From the NCBI GenBank assembly GCA_014825775.1, contig MVAQ01000318.1, forward strand, positions 1 to 20,428: a DNA stretch of 20,428 nt. The letters run 5' to 3'. The translations under genes and the position numbers were made by a program. Under the pieces are notes generated by a model. The model did not search any database. It was not told the DNA's origin and saw only the letters and a list, made by a program, of their open reading frames with translations. Shown one piece after another: positions 1 to 9,876 of this stretch. The number at the start of each line of letters is the position of its first letter. Position 1 is the first letter of the stretch. This DNA comes from Krasilnikovozyma curviuscula (lineage: Eukaryota > Basidiomycota > Tremellomycetes > Cystofilobasidiales > Mrakiaceae).

Positions 1-1071
1 GAGCCATATCTCACCCTCGGAAGGGCTGCTACCGTTCCGCGCGTCAGAGTCCGTCAAGTACCGCATTATGGCACCCCTTTCTCTAGCGGCAGCAAGAAGA
101 CCTCGTGAACCTCGCTGCGGGGACTGCTGTGGTGATTGGAACGTCGTCGAGGAGCGAGTGGCCGATGGTGGTGCAGAGGGTGACGGGAGGCTGTTGGCGT
201 TTGTTGATGGGAGAGCAGCCGATGAGTTGTTGGACCCAGGAAGGAGGTTCGTGAGCCATCCTCCAAACCGGGAGGGGATGGAAGCCGATGCGGGACCTGG
301 CGAATGCGAGCTGACCCCGTTGAGAGAGGACGTGTCTAGGCGGTCTATCGAATTTTGAGAGTATGATGAAATGGGCCGATTGGAAGAGGGATGTAAGAAA
401 GAGCGAGTGGACGGGGTGTAGGATTGTGAATGGGAGGAACCGCGTCGTCCAGTGGTACCACTCGAGGAGTGCTGGAAGTAAGATGACGGGCCAGCAGCAG
501 CATTTCCAGTGCTTCCATTTGAGACACTGCTGTATGATGGGATATCTTCTATCATGACTGGGGGTGTAGTGTCTCCTCCCGCGCCTGGACGGCGAGGACC
601 TCCTATTGGCATCGGCGGGGTGGGCAGGAAGTGGTGCTGCTGTTGCTGCTGTTGCTGCTGGTGTTGAGAGTAACGGGTTGCCTTGCTGGATTTTGAAGAT
701 GAGCTTGAAGATGTTGATTTCCTGTTTGGTAGAGATGGGAGATGGAGTGAAGTTGAGTCTGCGTTATCAGGGTCGGGTATGGGGAGAGGCAGCGGTGTAT
801 GGTGCTGATCCTCCCTCGAAGTGGGAGATGAATCTAATTATCAATCAGAAGTAAGCAATTTATTATTGGTTAGGGATGTCAGGTGATGGTGACCACAGTA
901 AGGGTGTAAGAAGAGGGGGGGTTGGGCTGTACCTCTGTCTCTATCTCTGTTGAGTAACATTCTCGACGTCTTCCTGCCCAGGATCCTCCTCTTTTTGGGG
1001 GCTGCATCCGTCTTGGATCGAGAGAGCAGGCCAGTTCCATTTTCATTGGCATTTGACACTGGATCTTCCAT
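1..1071 (-). CDS. ATG4: Cysteine protease Atg4-like, N-terminal part (gene runs off left edge)
   Basis: Exon 1 is 1071-933 and exon 2 is 833 to the window edge. The 99-nt intron (GTACAG...AATTAG) joins in phase (split GAT codon), giving 324 residues before the edge. Seen: a basic start (KKRRILGRKTSRMLL), a Ser/Pro-rich low-complexity stretch with a Q8 run, then a GWLTNLLPG segment, a GLLAAARERG segment and MRYLTDSDARNG...GEIWL at the edge. From memory of the family, basidiomycete Atg4 proteins carry the same order (a GW[FL] segment, then RYLLDSDA...IWLLGV) just before the peptidase C54 fold. Atg4 trims Atg8 to expose its C-terminal glycine and later cuts it from phosphatidylethanolamine. The catalytic Cys, Asp and His would all lie outside the window, so the name rests on the pre-domain motif only. 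It is transcribed divergently from the IKS kinase. Confidence 0.72.
637..660 (-). repeat. CAG/CAA glutamine-codon tract in the Atg4-like gene
   Basis: A run of mixed CAG and CAA codons encodes eight consecutive Gln, flanked by His codons, in the low-complexity N-terminal region. The mixed codons make it an interrupted microsatellite. Confidence 0.85.
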
Positions 1072-1662
1072 CACACAGGCAACCAGCAGCTCCAACCTAG
1101 CAAGGAAGGAGAGGGACGCACACGCTGGCTGAGTTCCTGTCATTCGAAATATCATTCAACCGTGGTCAGAAGTCTCAGCAGATCTTCATCAAGATGATAT
1201 TTTCTCACCGGCAGGGTAGGGCAGACTTGAATGAACGAGGTTGAACAGATCTGGTTAGAGAGAAGAGGGAACGAGTAGCACAGGCCCGACGGTGTCGCTG
1301 TCGCCAGGTGGGAAACATACCAAACCAGCAGAAAAATTCGATAGGATTTTTCCCGAAGTAGAAGAAATAATAGAGCTAAAAATTAATGCTCTGAGGCTTG
1401 CAGATGGTGTTGATATTTCTCTGCTTCCAATGTGGGCTTCGTGCTCACTGTGCGGTGATGCTTCCAACCATCAATCAGCCCATCTTAATTCGTCCCCATC
1501 ACCCCCTCCATTAAGGTGATGCATCCTTCAAACCAATCCGCTCTATATCTTGTATTTCATCTGATCCCACTTTGTCGTTTTATTAGGCAGCTGCTTGATC
1601 CCCAGGTAGGCCTCAGAAGAAATCCTTCGTTCACGCTGGATGGGCATGAGCTCGACAGGGTG
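1072..1662. promoter_or_regulatory. Divergent intergenic region between the Atg4-like gene and the IKS kinase gene
   Basis: 591 bp with no convincing coding exon. It should hold both promoters and 5' UTRs. Two intron-like segments may be 5'-UTR introns. On the plus strand, 1516-1586 starts at AAG/GTGATG and ends TTTTATTAG (71 nt), with a CTGAT branch-like site. On the minus strand, a GTGAGA...GACAG segment of 72 nt lies at about 1137-1208, upstream of the Atg4-like start. Both are guesses from splice-site appearance alone. No TATA box or named operator is claimed. Confidence 0.4.
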
Positions 1663-4400
1663 ATGAGGAAATCTCAATCAACTTCAGGTGGATTCACCCC
1701 AATGCATCAAAGTAGTTTGCCAACAGCCGCGTCTCCATCATTGAGACAGACGTTTCCTTCTGGCGGTGGAGAACGTCCTTCGTCATCGTCTGTGGTCACC
1801 GATCCAAACAACCAGCTAGCTCTCACAAATAGCTTAGGGGATTGGAAAACAGTACTGTTTGTAGTAGCTGTCCCCATCTCGGTGTTGGATTTCCTTCTTG
1901 ACCTTGCTCTGACTGCTATTGTTTGCCTTCTCACCCCTTCCTCGCTCGTAGCCACACTACAAACAGCTTGGTTCTCTACAACGCACCATCCCATGCTCTC
2001 ACAGTTCTTCCCCGTCCTTCAAGATTCCCAGATGTCATTTCCTCATCTGCGACAAAGTCCCATCCTTCCTCACCGCACCTATCACCTGATCACTCGAGAC
2101 CATCGACACCGACACCCTTCATCTACTCTACCGACAGCGATACGAACAGTGAGCTGAATGTTCATGGGCAGCACCAGCGGCAGCATCAGCAGCAGCGATT
2201 AAGGTGTCCCAACTGTCGAGAGGTGTTGCCTGATGACTTGCTCCAAGCAGCCGCAGATGCAACATGTCAAAATCCTACTGCAACGAACGGCGCTGCGGCT
2301 AACTATTTTAGTATCCTTTCACAAGTAAACTCATCTCCGACAGTCAACAAACGAAATGGTCATCGCCAATACGATGCCGAGTCCATCTACGCACCTTCAA
2401 CCATTCAAAATTCTTCCCCACAACCACATCACTCAGAAACGCAGGACACCAGCGCTTTCACCACTGATGCGCAGGGATACTATTCCCGTTTCTTCATCGA
2501 GGAAAAGAAGTTGGGGATGGGCGCGAATGGGTCTGTCTTCTTGTGTCAACACCAGCTCGACGGGAGTCCGCTCGGCCACTACGCCATCAAAAAAATTGCG
2601 GTTGGGCAGAGTCACGAGTATTTGAGGCAGGTGTTGAAGGAGGTGAAGTTGTTGGAGAGCTTGAGGCATCCGAATATCATCTCTTACCATCATGCGTGGA
2701 TTGAGAAGACCAAGTTTAGCTCGTTAGTAACAACATCACACAAAACAAGAATTTAGCCTACTGAATCTCCTCGTCTTTGACTAGATTTGGAGAGCCAGTC
2801 CTTGCTCTACACATCCTCATGCAGTACGCGACTCTAGGCTCTCTCGACTCGTACCTCTCCTCCCGAACGACGACAAATTTCACCCCGAACTTCTCGGACT
2901 TGCACACATCTCCATCGTCCGAGAACCTATCCAAATCCGCACGCATTCGTGCTTTTAAGGAGCGTCGAAAATCGCTCGCCGGTGGGTTCTTCACAAAGCT
3001 CTCGAGCCTCAACCGCACTGCAAGGGAGACGCGCGCTGTACACCTCTTGTCGCCCATGGAGATCCAGTCCATCTTCAATGGCATCGTCAGAGGCTTGGAT
3101 TACCTACACTCTCACGGTATTTTGCATCTCGATCTCAAGTGCTCCAACATCCTCCTTCACATGGACGAAGACGCCGAAACGTCCTCAACGTCTGGAGAGC
3201 TCAGAACGCTCATCAGCGATTTCGGCACATCTGAGAAGAGGCTGGGGATGGGTGGTGGTACAAGAGACAGGACGGGAATCACCGGTACGCTGGAGTATAC
3301 GGCGCCTGAGGCGCTAGAGAGGATGGGTGATGGAAAGTTTACGGCTATGGGCGCTGAGTGCGATTGCTGGTCATTAGGTGAGTCTGATTTAGGGGGTTGC
3401 TGATGAGCTTTATAGATCTGACGTACGCGTACTGGACTGTTCTAGGAATGATATTGTACAAGCTGCTGTTCTTCAGACTGCCTTATACTCAGACAATAGA
3501 CGACTTTGAAGGTGCGTTTCCCTTCCTCCTTCTTCTTCGAATTTCAATCTCTTACGATACCTATTCCTTTTTCTTCTTTCAGCACTGGAGAATGAAATCA
3601 AAGTATATAAAGGGTAAGTTCATCGTCTATAAACCGTCAATGGAGTTGCGCCGACTTTGAGACTGTTCACTTCCGTCGCATAGCTTCACACCATCAAAAG
3701 TTCTCCTCGAGGCCTTTGCTCGCCGTGGCATCCCATCAATTCTTCTCTATATCCTATCTGGTCTCCTCAACATCAACTCGGCACAACGCTTCACATGTCG
3801 TCAAGTCGTTGAGATCATGGAAGGTGGTCCGATACCTGTCAGAGATGATCAGCTTGGACTTACGACTTTTGTAGCTCCACCCAGAGAGTCCTCTCCGTTC
3901 TTTCTTGAAGAGACGTTCGGGGACAGAAAGTTCCCGCTACAGGCTGAGGGGGGAGGTGCTGAAGTTACTGAGGCAATTACAAACCTAAGCTGATTTTATT
4001 CCGCTAGATCATGGGACTGACACTCCTATTCTCGCTTTCATAGATAATCGAACCTGAACAACTTCAATTTATCTCACCATACAGCTCGTCAAAAGTGATT
4101 ATGCCTGTTTCTTACACCAACGACCATCATCATCCACCATACCTTCAGCGATCAAGATTATTCTTCAAAAAAAACTGGACATCCCTGCTCACCTTGCTAT
4201 GTAAAATTGCCATATTGCTTGGTAAAACAACTTCGGCGAGGATGGCTGCTCCCAGGTCAGGAGCAGTGCAGAACGTTGTTTTGCTGTTGGCGCTGGGAGA
4301 TCTCGCTGGTGGACGGTCGCGGTGGAATCCGACCGCTGCGGCGCTGTTGTTGGTTGCTCATGGGATTTTGATAGGTTTTGCTTACTGCAATCAGTTCTAA
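1663..4400 (+). CDS. IKS1: IKS-family serine/threonine protein kinase with C-terminal hydrophobic segments
   Basis: Exons: 1663-1856, 1952-2722, 2785-3377, 3446-3511, 3583-3613, 3684-3963 and 4044-4400, giving 763 residues. The start is the first in-frame ATG of a coding-like stretch (MRKSQSTSGG). Residues near 60-80 (DWKTVL-HTTNSLVLYN) and a CPNCREVLP motif near residue 155 look like the IKS N-terminal region. The kinase domain spans about 245-600: glycine loop LGMGANGSVF, AIKK lysine near 276, catalytic loop HGILHLDLKCSNIL near 431-445, SDFGTSEK near 465-472 and TAPEAL. The HRD arginine is leucine (HLD), which I recall as common in this family. After residue 645, exon 7 adds three hydrophobic stretches (WTSLLTLLCKIAILLG, NVVLLLALGDLAGG, AALLLVAHGILIGFAYC) that could anchor it in a membrane. 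Substrates are not known from sequence. Less certain: the first donor (GTTTGT, a 95-nt intron) and the sixth donor (GTTACT). The other junctions are strong. Confidence 0.87.
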
Positions 4401-4828
4401 TAGGCATTGAGTCAATGCATAATAACCCTTACGAGTCGTTTTAGACTTTAGCGCCTATTGAAAATATGTACATCTAAACTCATGATGGCATCGTGATATT
4501 TCGCTTGAGTGCAACTTGCCTTCTTCCTCTTTCGTTTCCACTTTGTTCTTCACTTCTTCACACCCTTCTTTCCAAAATTTTCAACCCTGTTCCTTTTCGT
4601 GCTAGTATTTCTCGACGAGCAACCGATGGTGCGACGCTCCCAGTCGGGTCGAGATTAAAAGGAAACACAACGAGTCCAGAGGTGTTTGAACGAATAGAGT
4701 GTTAAAGTGCTGAACAACCTCTTCAAGATAAAACTGGATATCCGAAGTTTGTCCAGAGTCTTGGATAAGCTACGAGACTATCCTGGGAGCCGAGAGTAGA
4801 TAGTGGACGAATAAGATCTTAATCTTGC
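4401..4828. other. Spacer downstream of the IKS kinase gene; no confident gene
   Basis: This holds the kinase 3' UTR and a pyrimidine-rich stretch (about 4510-4590) that could be a promoter for the small transcript to its right. A 23-codon open stretch at 4728-4799 (reading IKLDIRSLSRVLDKLRDYPG...) has coding-like composition but no assignable start. It may be an upstream exon of the small spliced ORF. Nothing else is evident. Confidence 0.4.
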
Positions 4829-5257
4829 TTGGTCAATGAGAGACAGGCTCGAGAGATACTAGGTTCTCAACATACAAGTTCCTTCAACGAGGTACAACAA
4901 TCACAAGGCAACAAGGAAGATGCTCTTAACGCTACTGCTGCCATAGCACTGTTCTTACAAAGCCTAATCACCACAGCCTCTGCCATCCCAACGACGCCTA
5001 TTTTGAACCGTCGCAACAGCTGTCCGATGAGAGATATCTTGCTCCGGTGAGTGTCTTGAAATTCTTATCGTACTCTAAATGCCCTGACTGTTGATCATAT
5101 TCTTTCGCGTAGACAATTCCATTGTTGTTGGAGACATCTTGCTACTCTGCTTTCGTTTGATGTTGCCCTTCAAAAGATCTCAGGGTGGCCTGATGGGGTC
5201 GACTTAATCGAATTCATGGCATCTTGTACCGAGAGCGAGTGTTTCCCCCACAGCTGA
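4829..5257 (+). CDS. Possible small spliced gene, unknown function, 5' end unresolved
   Basis: Two open segments, up to 5046 and 5113-5257, are joined by a well-formed 66-nt intron (5047-5112): donor GTGAGT, branch-like CCCTGACT, acceptor GCGTAG. The splice converts an immediate stop into a 48-codon continuation ending at TGA 5255-5257. The upstream exon is open from just after the TAA at 4820 and contains no in-frame ATG before 5026 (MRDILLR). Either the product is about 55 residues, or a first exon lies further left and was not found. The segment ALNATAAIALFLQSLITTASAIP is hydrophobic and resembles a secretion signal, but it lacks a start methionine. The C-terminal part carries several Cys (CPMRD, CCW, ASCTESEC). 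I recognise no family. It could also be a spliced non-coding RNA. Confidence 0.35.
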
Positions 5258-5552
5258 GATGGACGGGATAGTGTCGGGGCGATGGCAGGTTCTCGGGTTG
5301 CCATATCGTTCGCATGAGCCAACTTTCAGCGTGGGTTGACTAGTAGGGCTACATAGCATCTTTTGAGAGCTCTTTTTGTCTTCAATTTAACAGCTCATGA
5401 CGGTGTGAAAATGGAAATTGAATGATGGGGGAGAATGCAAGTGATGAGGCGCGTCCAACGACAAAGAAAAAAACAAAATTAAGGGAAATAGCAAAGAAGC
5501 AGGGTACTCAGTACATTTAAAGAACAAGAGTGTATAACCGATGGGTCAAGTT
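5258..5552. other. 3' flank between the small ORF and the striatin gene; nothing recognised
   Basis: 295 bp that probably contains the 3' UTR of the minus-strand striatin gene (A-rich stretch at 5460-5520 on the plus strand). No RNA gene, repeat or further exon was recognised. Confidence 0.4.
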
Positions 5553-8500
5553 TTAAGACTTCGTCAAGATGCGAATAGAAGAGTCCGATCCAGCGGTAGC
5601 CAGCATGCCGTAAGCCACGGCGACGGCTAGCACTCCCTGATCTTTGTTCTTGCGATGCAGCGTCACTTCCTGTACACATTCCTCGTGATTGTTTGATCCG
5701 GACACGAAGGGCGATGCTGAGCTGATGTGCCAGATCCGCAGGGAGCAGTCGTGAGAGACCGAAGCCAGCTCAAAGTCTGAAAGGGGTGAGGTGGATGTTA
5801 AAGGTGAAGCTGCTGGAGAAGCTGGGAGAAGGGCGAGCGAGGTGACCCCGTCAGTATGAGCCAAGAAAGATTTTATGAGTGCTCCTTTCGAAAATAAATT
5901 GAGTATTGGTGAGTGATGGTAAGCTTGACGTAAGACAGTCTATTAAACTGCCGCGAGGACGCCGTACCTGTCTCTAAATCCACTATGCGAATGTAGCTGT
6001 CCTCATGAGCAGTAATAATGATTGCTTTTGTAGGGTGTGAAATTATGCAGTTGATTTGGGTATTTGGGGAGCCGTCTTAAACGAGTAAGGCAAGCATATC
6101 AGCAGGGAGGCACTAAATGAAAGTACCTGTATACTCACCGTAGCTCTGATCACAATTATATCTACCATTCTCTTGTCCATTCTTCACATCATACGTCACC
6201 ACGATACCATTCGACCACGCAACGGCGACGATGCCAGGTTTCGTCTTGATTTCTCCAACACAGAGTGGAATGACCGCTTTTGCGTCAGTCTCGGCCTCCT
6301 CTCCAATCCCAGTGTAGCTCCATGACAGCTTTAGCGGGCATCCGGGTTTCGACGCATCCCACACTTTGACTGAGCCATCGGCTGAGACCGATACCAGTGA
6401 TAGTGAGTCTTCCGGGCCTGGAATGACCGCTAGATCCCACACTGCATCTGTATGACCGATAAGCTCTCCAACGCTGAGCGAGACATCACACGGTTCAAAT
6501 AGGTTGTCTTTCTTTGATGAAAAGAAGCCGGATGGTAATTTCCACAGGCGGATGGATTGATCTAAGCTGCTGGTGAATATTATGCCGTCTGCTCTGGGTG
6601 AGAAGGCGACAGATGTCAAACCGGCGGTGTGACCTCTGAAGGAGATACCAGGTACAGGGTCAAGTGACGTGCTGTAAAATTGAAAAAAAAATGACGGAGA
6701 AGAGACGATGTGTGAGTGAAGAGGGCCAAACACATCGAGAGATGGCCGCGTCTCACCTGTTGCCGTTCATTGCCGCATCTGTCACATTCCACACTTTCAG
6801 AGTACAATCCTCAGACACAGAAGCGAGACATTTCTGAGTTGGATGGAACGCAATCGCTCGAACGGCGTCGAGATGACTTACATGAAGAGGCGAAGCATTA
6901 GCCTCATGTAACAGAAACATGGCCAATTTGCTCACCTTTTCATTGTCCATTTTCCTTTCCAGCTCAGCTCTTTCATACCATCACTCGAAGAAGTTGAAAC
7001 TGTCACTGGTCCCGTCAGATCGTCCTCGTCCAGCTTGACGTCCCTCAGATCCTCGTCGTCTTCCCCGAGTCCCTTCTTCTCCAGACTCACACCAGCCCTC
7101 TTCAGTTGCTCAGACCACTCACTGTCTGTGGTAGACGCTCCGTTGGGGCGAAATATCGCCGTCAAAATCTCGCCGCCGTTCTTGCGAGCGATGGATTTTG
7201 TAGTTGAAGCCACGTCGGTAGTCAAAGGGGACGGCACGGCGGCTGCTGCGGTTGACGGCTCTGCTGATGGTGGTGTTACTTCCTCATCAACGACAGTCGA
7301 TGGTGAGGTGAGTTGTTCTGACGGAAGAGGCAGGCCCTTTTCGTCTGCCGCTAGCGGCAGAGGGATGTTGGCCAAGGGAGCAGACTTCGGTACTGGATCT
7401 GATGACGCAACAGCTTCTAGTTCTGATTCAAAAGAGTGTGTTGAGATTTCTTCAGTCGATGGAAGGAGGTCTGAGGCCGCAGCGACATCAACATCGTTGT
7501 TGCCGTTGAGTTGGGGAGGAGCTGCTGTTTCAGCTGGTTTCTCGTCAGGTGCGAAGATTTCTTGCACGTCCTTATCCAGCTGAGCCTCTTCTTCCTCTCT
7601 AGCTTTCTTTTCTTCCTTTGTCAAAGCGGGCGGTGGTGGAGGTGGAAGCTCCTTTATCATCTCAGAGTCTGGCGTCCTCTCTTCGTCTGTCGGCAAGTGA
7701 GCCATGACTGAAGGTGGAATCTGTTCTGGCATGACCTTTTTGGGACGCGTTATGAACGTAGAAGTGGGGGGAATTGAAGGAAAGAGGGATTGAAAATTCT
7801 GTTGTGGTTGTTGTTGTAGTTGCTGGGGAGGAGGTGGGGGTAGAGCTGACGATGTGGAGGAACTTGGGCCGGGCTGCTGCTGGTGCTGGAGATGGTGAGG
7901 GACTGTGGATGTTGATGGCAAAAGTTCTGATGGTATGGATACTTGCCGATTAGGCAGAGGGTTCATTGCTCCAGGAGAAGTGAGATAAGTGATCTCTTGA
8001 AGGCACCTGAGAGTATGTGAAATATGAGCTGCTGTAAGGTTTGACAATATCCAGTCTTGACTCACTGCTTCAAATACTCTCTACTCTTCATCCTGCTCTT
8101 TAGATCTCTACCGGCAGCGGCAACACCCTTCTTCCAGGCAGGTATCAGGGCTGGAGGCATCGAATTGGCGGAGGTCGCTGTCGTTGAAGCTACAGCCGGG
8201 TTTGCACCACTACCGACGCCATTACTGGAATCTGTCCTCGAAAGAGAGACTGATTTGTCTTCTGGAATCGTTGGTGGAACGCCGTTTGAGAGAAGAATTG
8301 GTTTTATAGCTGCTTCTTTCAGTGCTGATGATTCTGCTGTGGAGAGACCAGCCAGGGCTAAAACCAAAAGGACATAAAAGATTTCAGATCTCGGTTGACC
8401 GTGAAAGAAAACCTTTCTGATTGGATACTCACAAACATCTTCACTTCTAGGACTGCTGCCTGTACTTCCTTCCTTCAACTCAGCCACTTTCCCACCACCT

Positions 8501-9596
8501 GGGGCGGTAATTGACGCCCCTTCCTTGAACGATGCTCCTTGCTGAGTAGCTAAAAACTTGGATCTGGCCCAGCAGTGAAGAGATCGGAGTTCAGGCAACA
8601 ATGTACAAAGGCTGTCAGCTTCGTCCGAGACGGGGCGAAGGAGGGAGTGTTTTCAATACACACCTTTCTTGTCGAATAGCGTATTCCAACATCTTGACTC
8701 TTCGTGTCATATCCACCTTGAGGTTCTCAGCTGACCTCCTCTCACCTTCGAGTAATGCTATCCGTGCCTATACGAGATGCGTTGGTCGAAGTGAAGCCGT
8801 GTTAGAAAGAGTAGGGAGGAGCAACAAAGGGATTCGTGCAGTGATACGTCAATGAAAGTGTCATCTGAAATGATTCCACCGTCCCTCAGCTGGCTTGGTA
8901 CCTTCACCATCTTATTCCCCATCGAGAGAATCCTTCAACCGAACCTCTGCTCCAGGCAAGGGTAAAGAGGTATAGAGCAGGTGACGTTCCCTTCCAAGCA
9001 AAAAAGGAAGTGACTGCCTTCCTTCCGAGCAGAGAGCAGCAAGCGTGCTGCCTGTTTCTACTGAGAAACATATATCCTGATACCATTCACACAGACGAGG
9101 CTTCTCACATATGAGAAAAGGATGTTTGTGTCTCTCTCCTTCCATCTCGCTGGTTCTCTCTACCGTCAGGGGAAGGAAACATGTCCCTCGAAAACAAGCC
9201 ATGGGATAGAAAACTCACCCTCATTTCTGCCCTCTCGATCTCCCATTCGTTCCTATCTCTCTCGTACTTCCTGTGTTCGACCTGGAGGAAGTGAAGGACG
9301 CCAGCCAGTGTCATTGGAGGCTCAGCGTTTGCTGGCGCTGGACCTGCTGCCGGCATTCCTTGCTGCTGCTGTTGTTGTGCTTGTTGTTGCTGCTGCTGCT
9401 GACCATTGTTGGGTTGGTGTAGTTGGTACTGCTGCTGCTGCTGCTGCTGATGGGGCTGCATGGCTCTCTGCCCTTAGTCAATCCCCTGGTGCTCGACAAG
9501 GGGAAGATAGCAAGAGGAACCGCTCGAACGTCACTCGTCAGACCTGTTTTCATTTTTTGTATTTTCTAATCACTTACCAGGAGCAGAGGGATTCAT
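5553..9596 (-). CDS. Striatin-family protein (STRIPAK scaffold, PP2A B''' subunit)
   Basis: Exons: 9596-9578, 9463-9219, 8767-8664, 8563-8433, 8357-8066, 8006-6936, 6876-6757, 6671-6139, 6075-5968 and 5884-5553, giving 984 residues. After a Gln-rich start (MNPSAPAMQPHQQ), residues 61 to about 125 form the striatin N-terminal helix and coiled coil (GVLHFLQVEHRKYERDRNEW...VKMLEYAIRQER). The REYLKQCLQEITYLTSP block near 260-275 is another family hallmark. A Pro-, Gln- and acidic-rich linker follows, with PPPPPALTKEEKKAREEEE. From residue 621 to the end are WD40 repeats, including SHLDAVRAIAFHP...LKVWNV, GHTAGLTSVAFSP...IRLWKL, GHTDAVWDLAV...VKVWDA and ASVSHDCSLRIWHI. In fungi, striatin homologues (Far8/Pro11 type) join PP2A to MOB3/FAR proteins and kinases, and act in cell fusion, development and TOR signalling. 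The 19-nt first exon is inferred. An alternative start is the ATG at 9461. The gene is divergent from ATG9. Confidence 0.92.
8768..9218 (-). other. Unusually long (451 nt) second intron of the striatin gene
   Basis: The donor GTGAGT follows codon AGG of EMR at 9219. The acceptor TATAG precedes GCACGG at 8767. The join restores the conserved coiled coil (...AEMR-ARIALLEGER), so both borders are secure. Other introns in the window are mostly 43-115 nt. It contains three close hairpin-forming inverted repeats at 9036-9051, 9053-9070 and 9102-9117. Confidence 0.8.
9356..9450 (-). repeat. Glutamine-codon (CAG/CAA) tracts in the striatin N-terminus
   Basis: Two Gln runs are separated by a short Asn/Pro/Gly linker and coded by mixed CAG and CAA. 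They lie immediately before the conserved coiled-coil region. Length polymorphism between strains would be expected. Confidence 0.85.
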
Positions 9597-9876
9597 CTGA
9601 TAGGGTAAAACTCATAATACTCTACAGAAATTGAAAGAGGCTCGTCCCCTCCCTCGCGGTCCCACCATCGTCGCATTGACGCCCTCAACCGTCACTCTAA
9701 CCCCTTGTGCTGATAAAGTAAACTGATCTACCAGGTAAGTTTTGCTGATGAGGGAACTGAACTCTACTTCCCTATCTTGACCTGTAATTCTGCTTTAGCT
9801 TGGAGATTGCAGCTTATCCTCGTCTGGCGTTCCACGTTAGAAAGACAACTTTGAAACTCGGTTGGATGATTTGAAG
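9597..9876. promoter_or_regulatory. Shared divergent promoter region of striatin and ATG9
   Basis: Only 280 bp separate the proposed ATG of striatin (9596, minus) and the ATG of ATG9 (9877, plus), so both promoters and both 5' UTRs must fit here. A CT-rich block (CCCCTCCCTCGCGG) lies at about 9645-9660. The right half contains the probable ATG9 5'-UTR intron. No specific factor site is claimed. Confidence 0.6.
9735..9798 (+). other. Probable 5'-UTR intron of ATG9
   Basis: CAG/GTAAGT opens a 64-nt segment closed by CTGCTTTAG, 78 bp before the ATG9 start codon. It contains branch-like CTGAT, CTGAAC and TTGAC sites. The splice signals are as good as those inside the coding region. The intron lies entirely upstream of the ATG, so it does not affect the protein. 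Confidence 0.65.

Noticed and set aside
1292..1519. Plus-strand ORF of 75 codons upstream of the kinase
   Set aside because: It shows no domain, no good splice connection to the kinase exon in the right frame, and the composition of a UTR. It is treated as intergenic.
7035..7583. Plus-strand ORF of 182 codons opposite the striatin linker
   Set aside because: It is the mirror of the Ser/Pro/Glu-rich linker of a well-supported gene. Such low-complexity coding often leaves the opposite strand open.
8836..8880. C/D snoRNA candidate in the striatin intron (ATGAC-like and CTGA-like words)
   Set aside because: No proper RTGATGA/CTGA pair with a terminal stem was found on either strand.
8912..9202. 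Minus-strand ORF of 96 codons in the striatin region
   Set aside because: It lies inside the intron whose borders restore the conserved coiled coil. It has no recognisable domain and looks like chance open frame or intron read-through.
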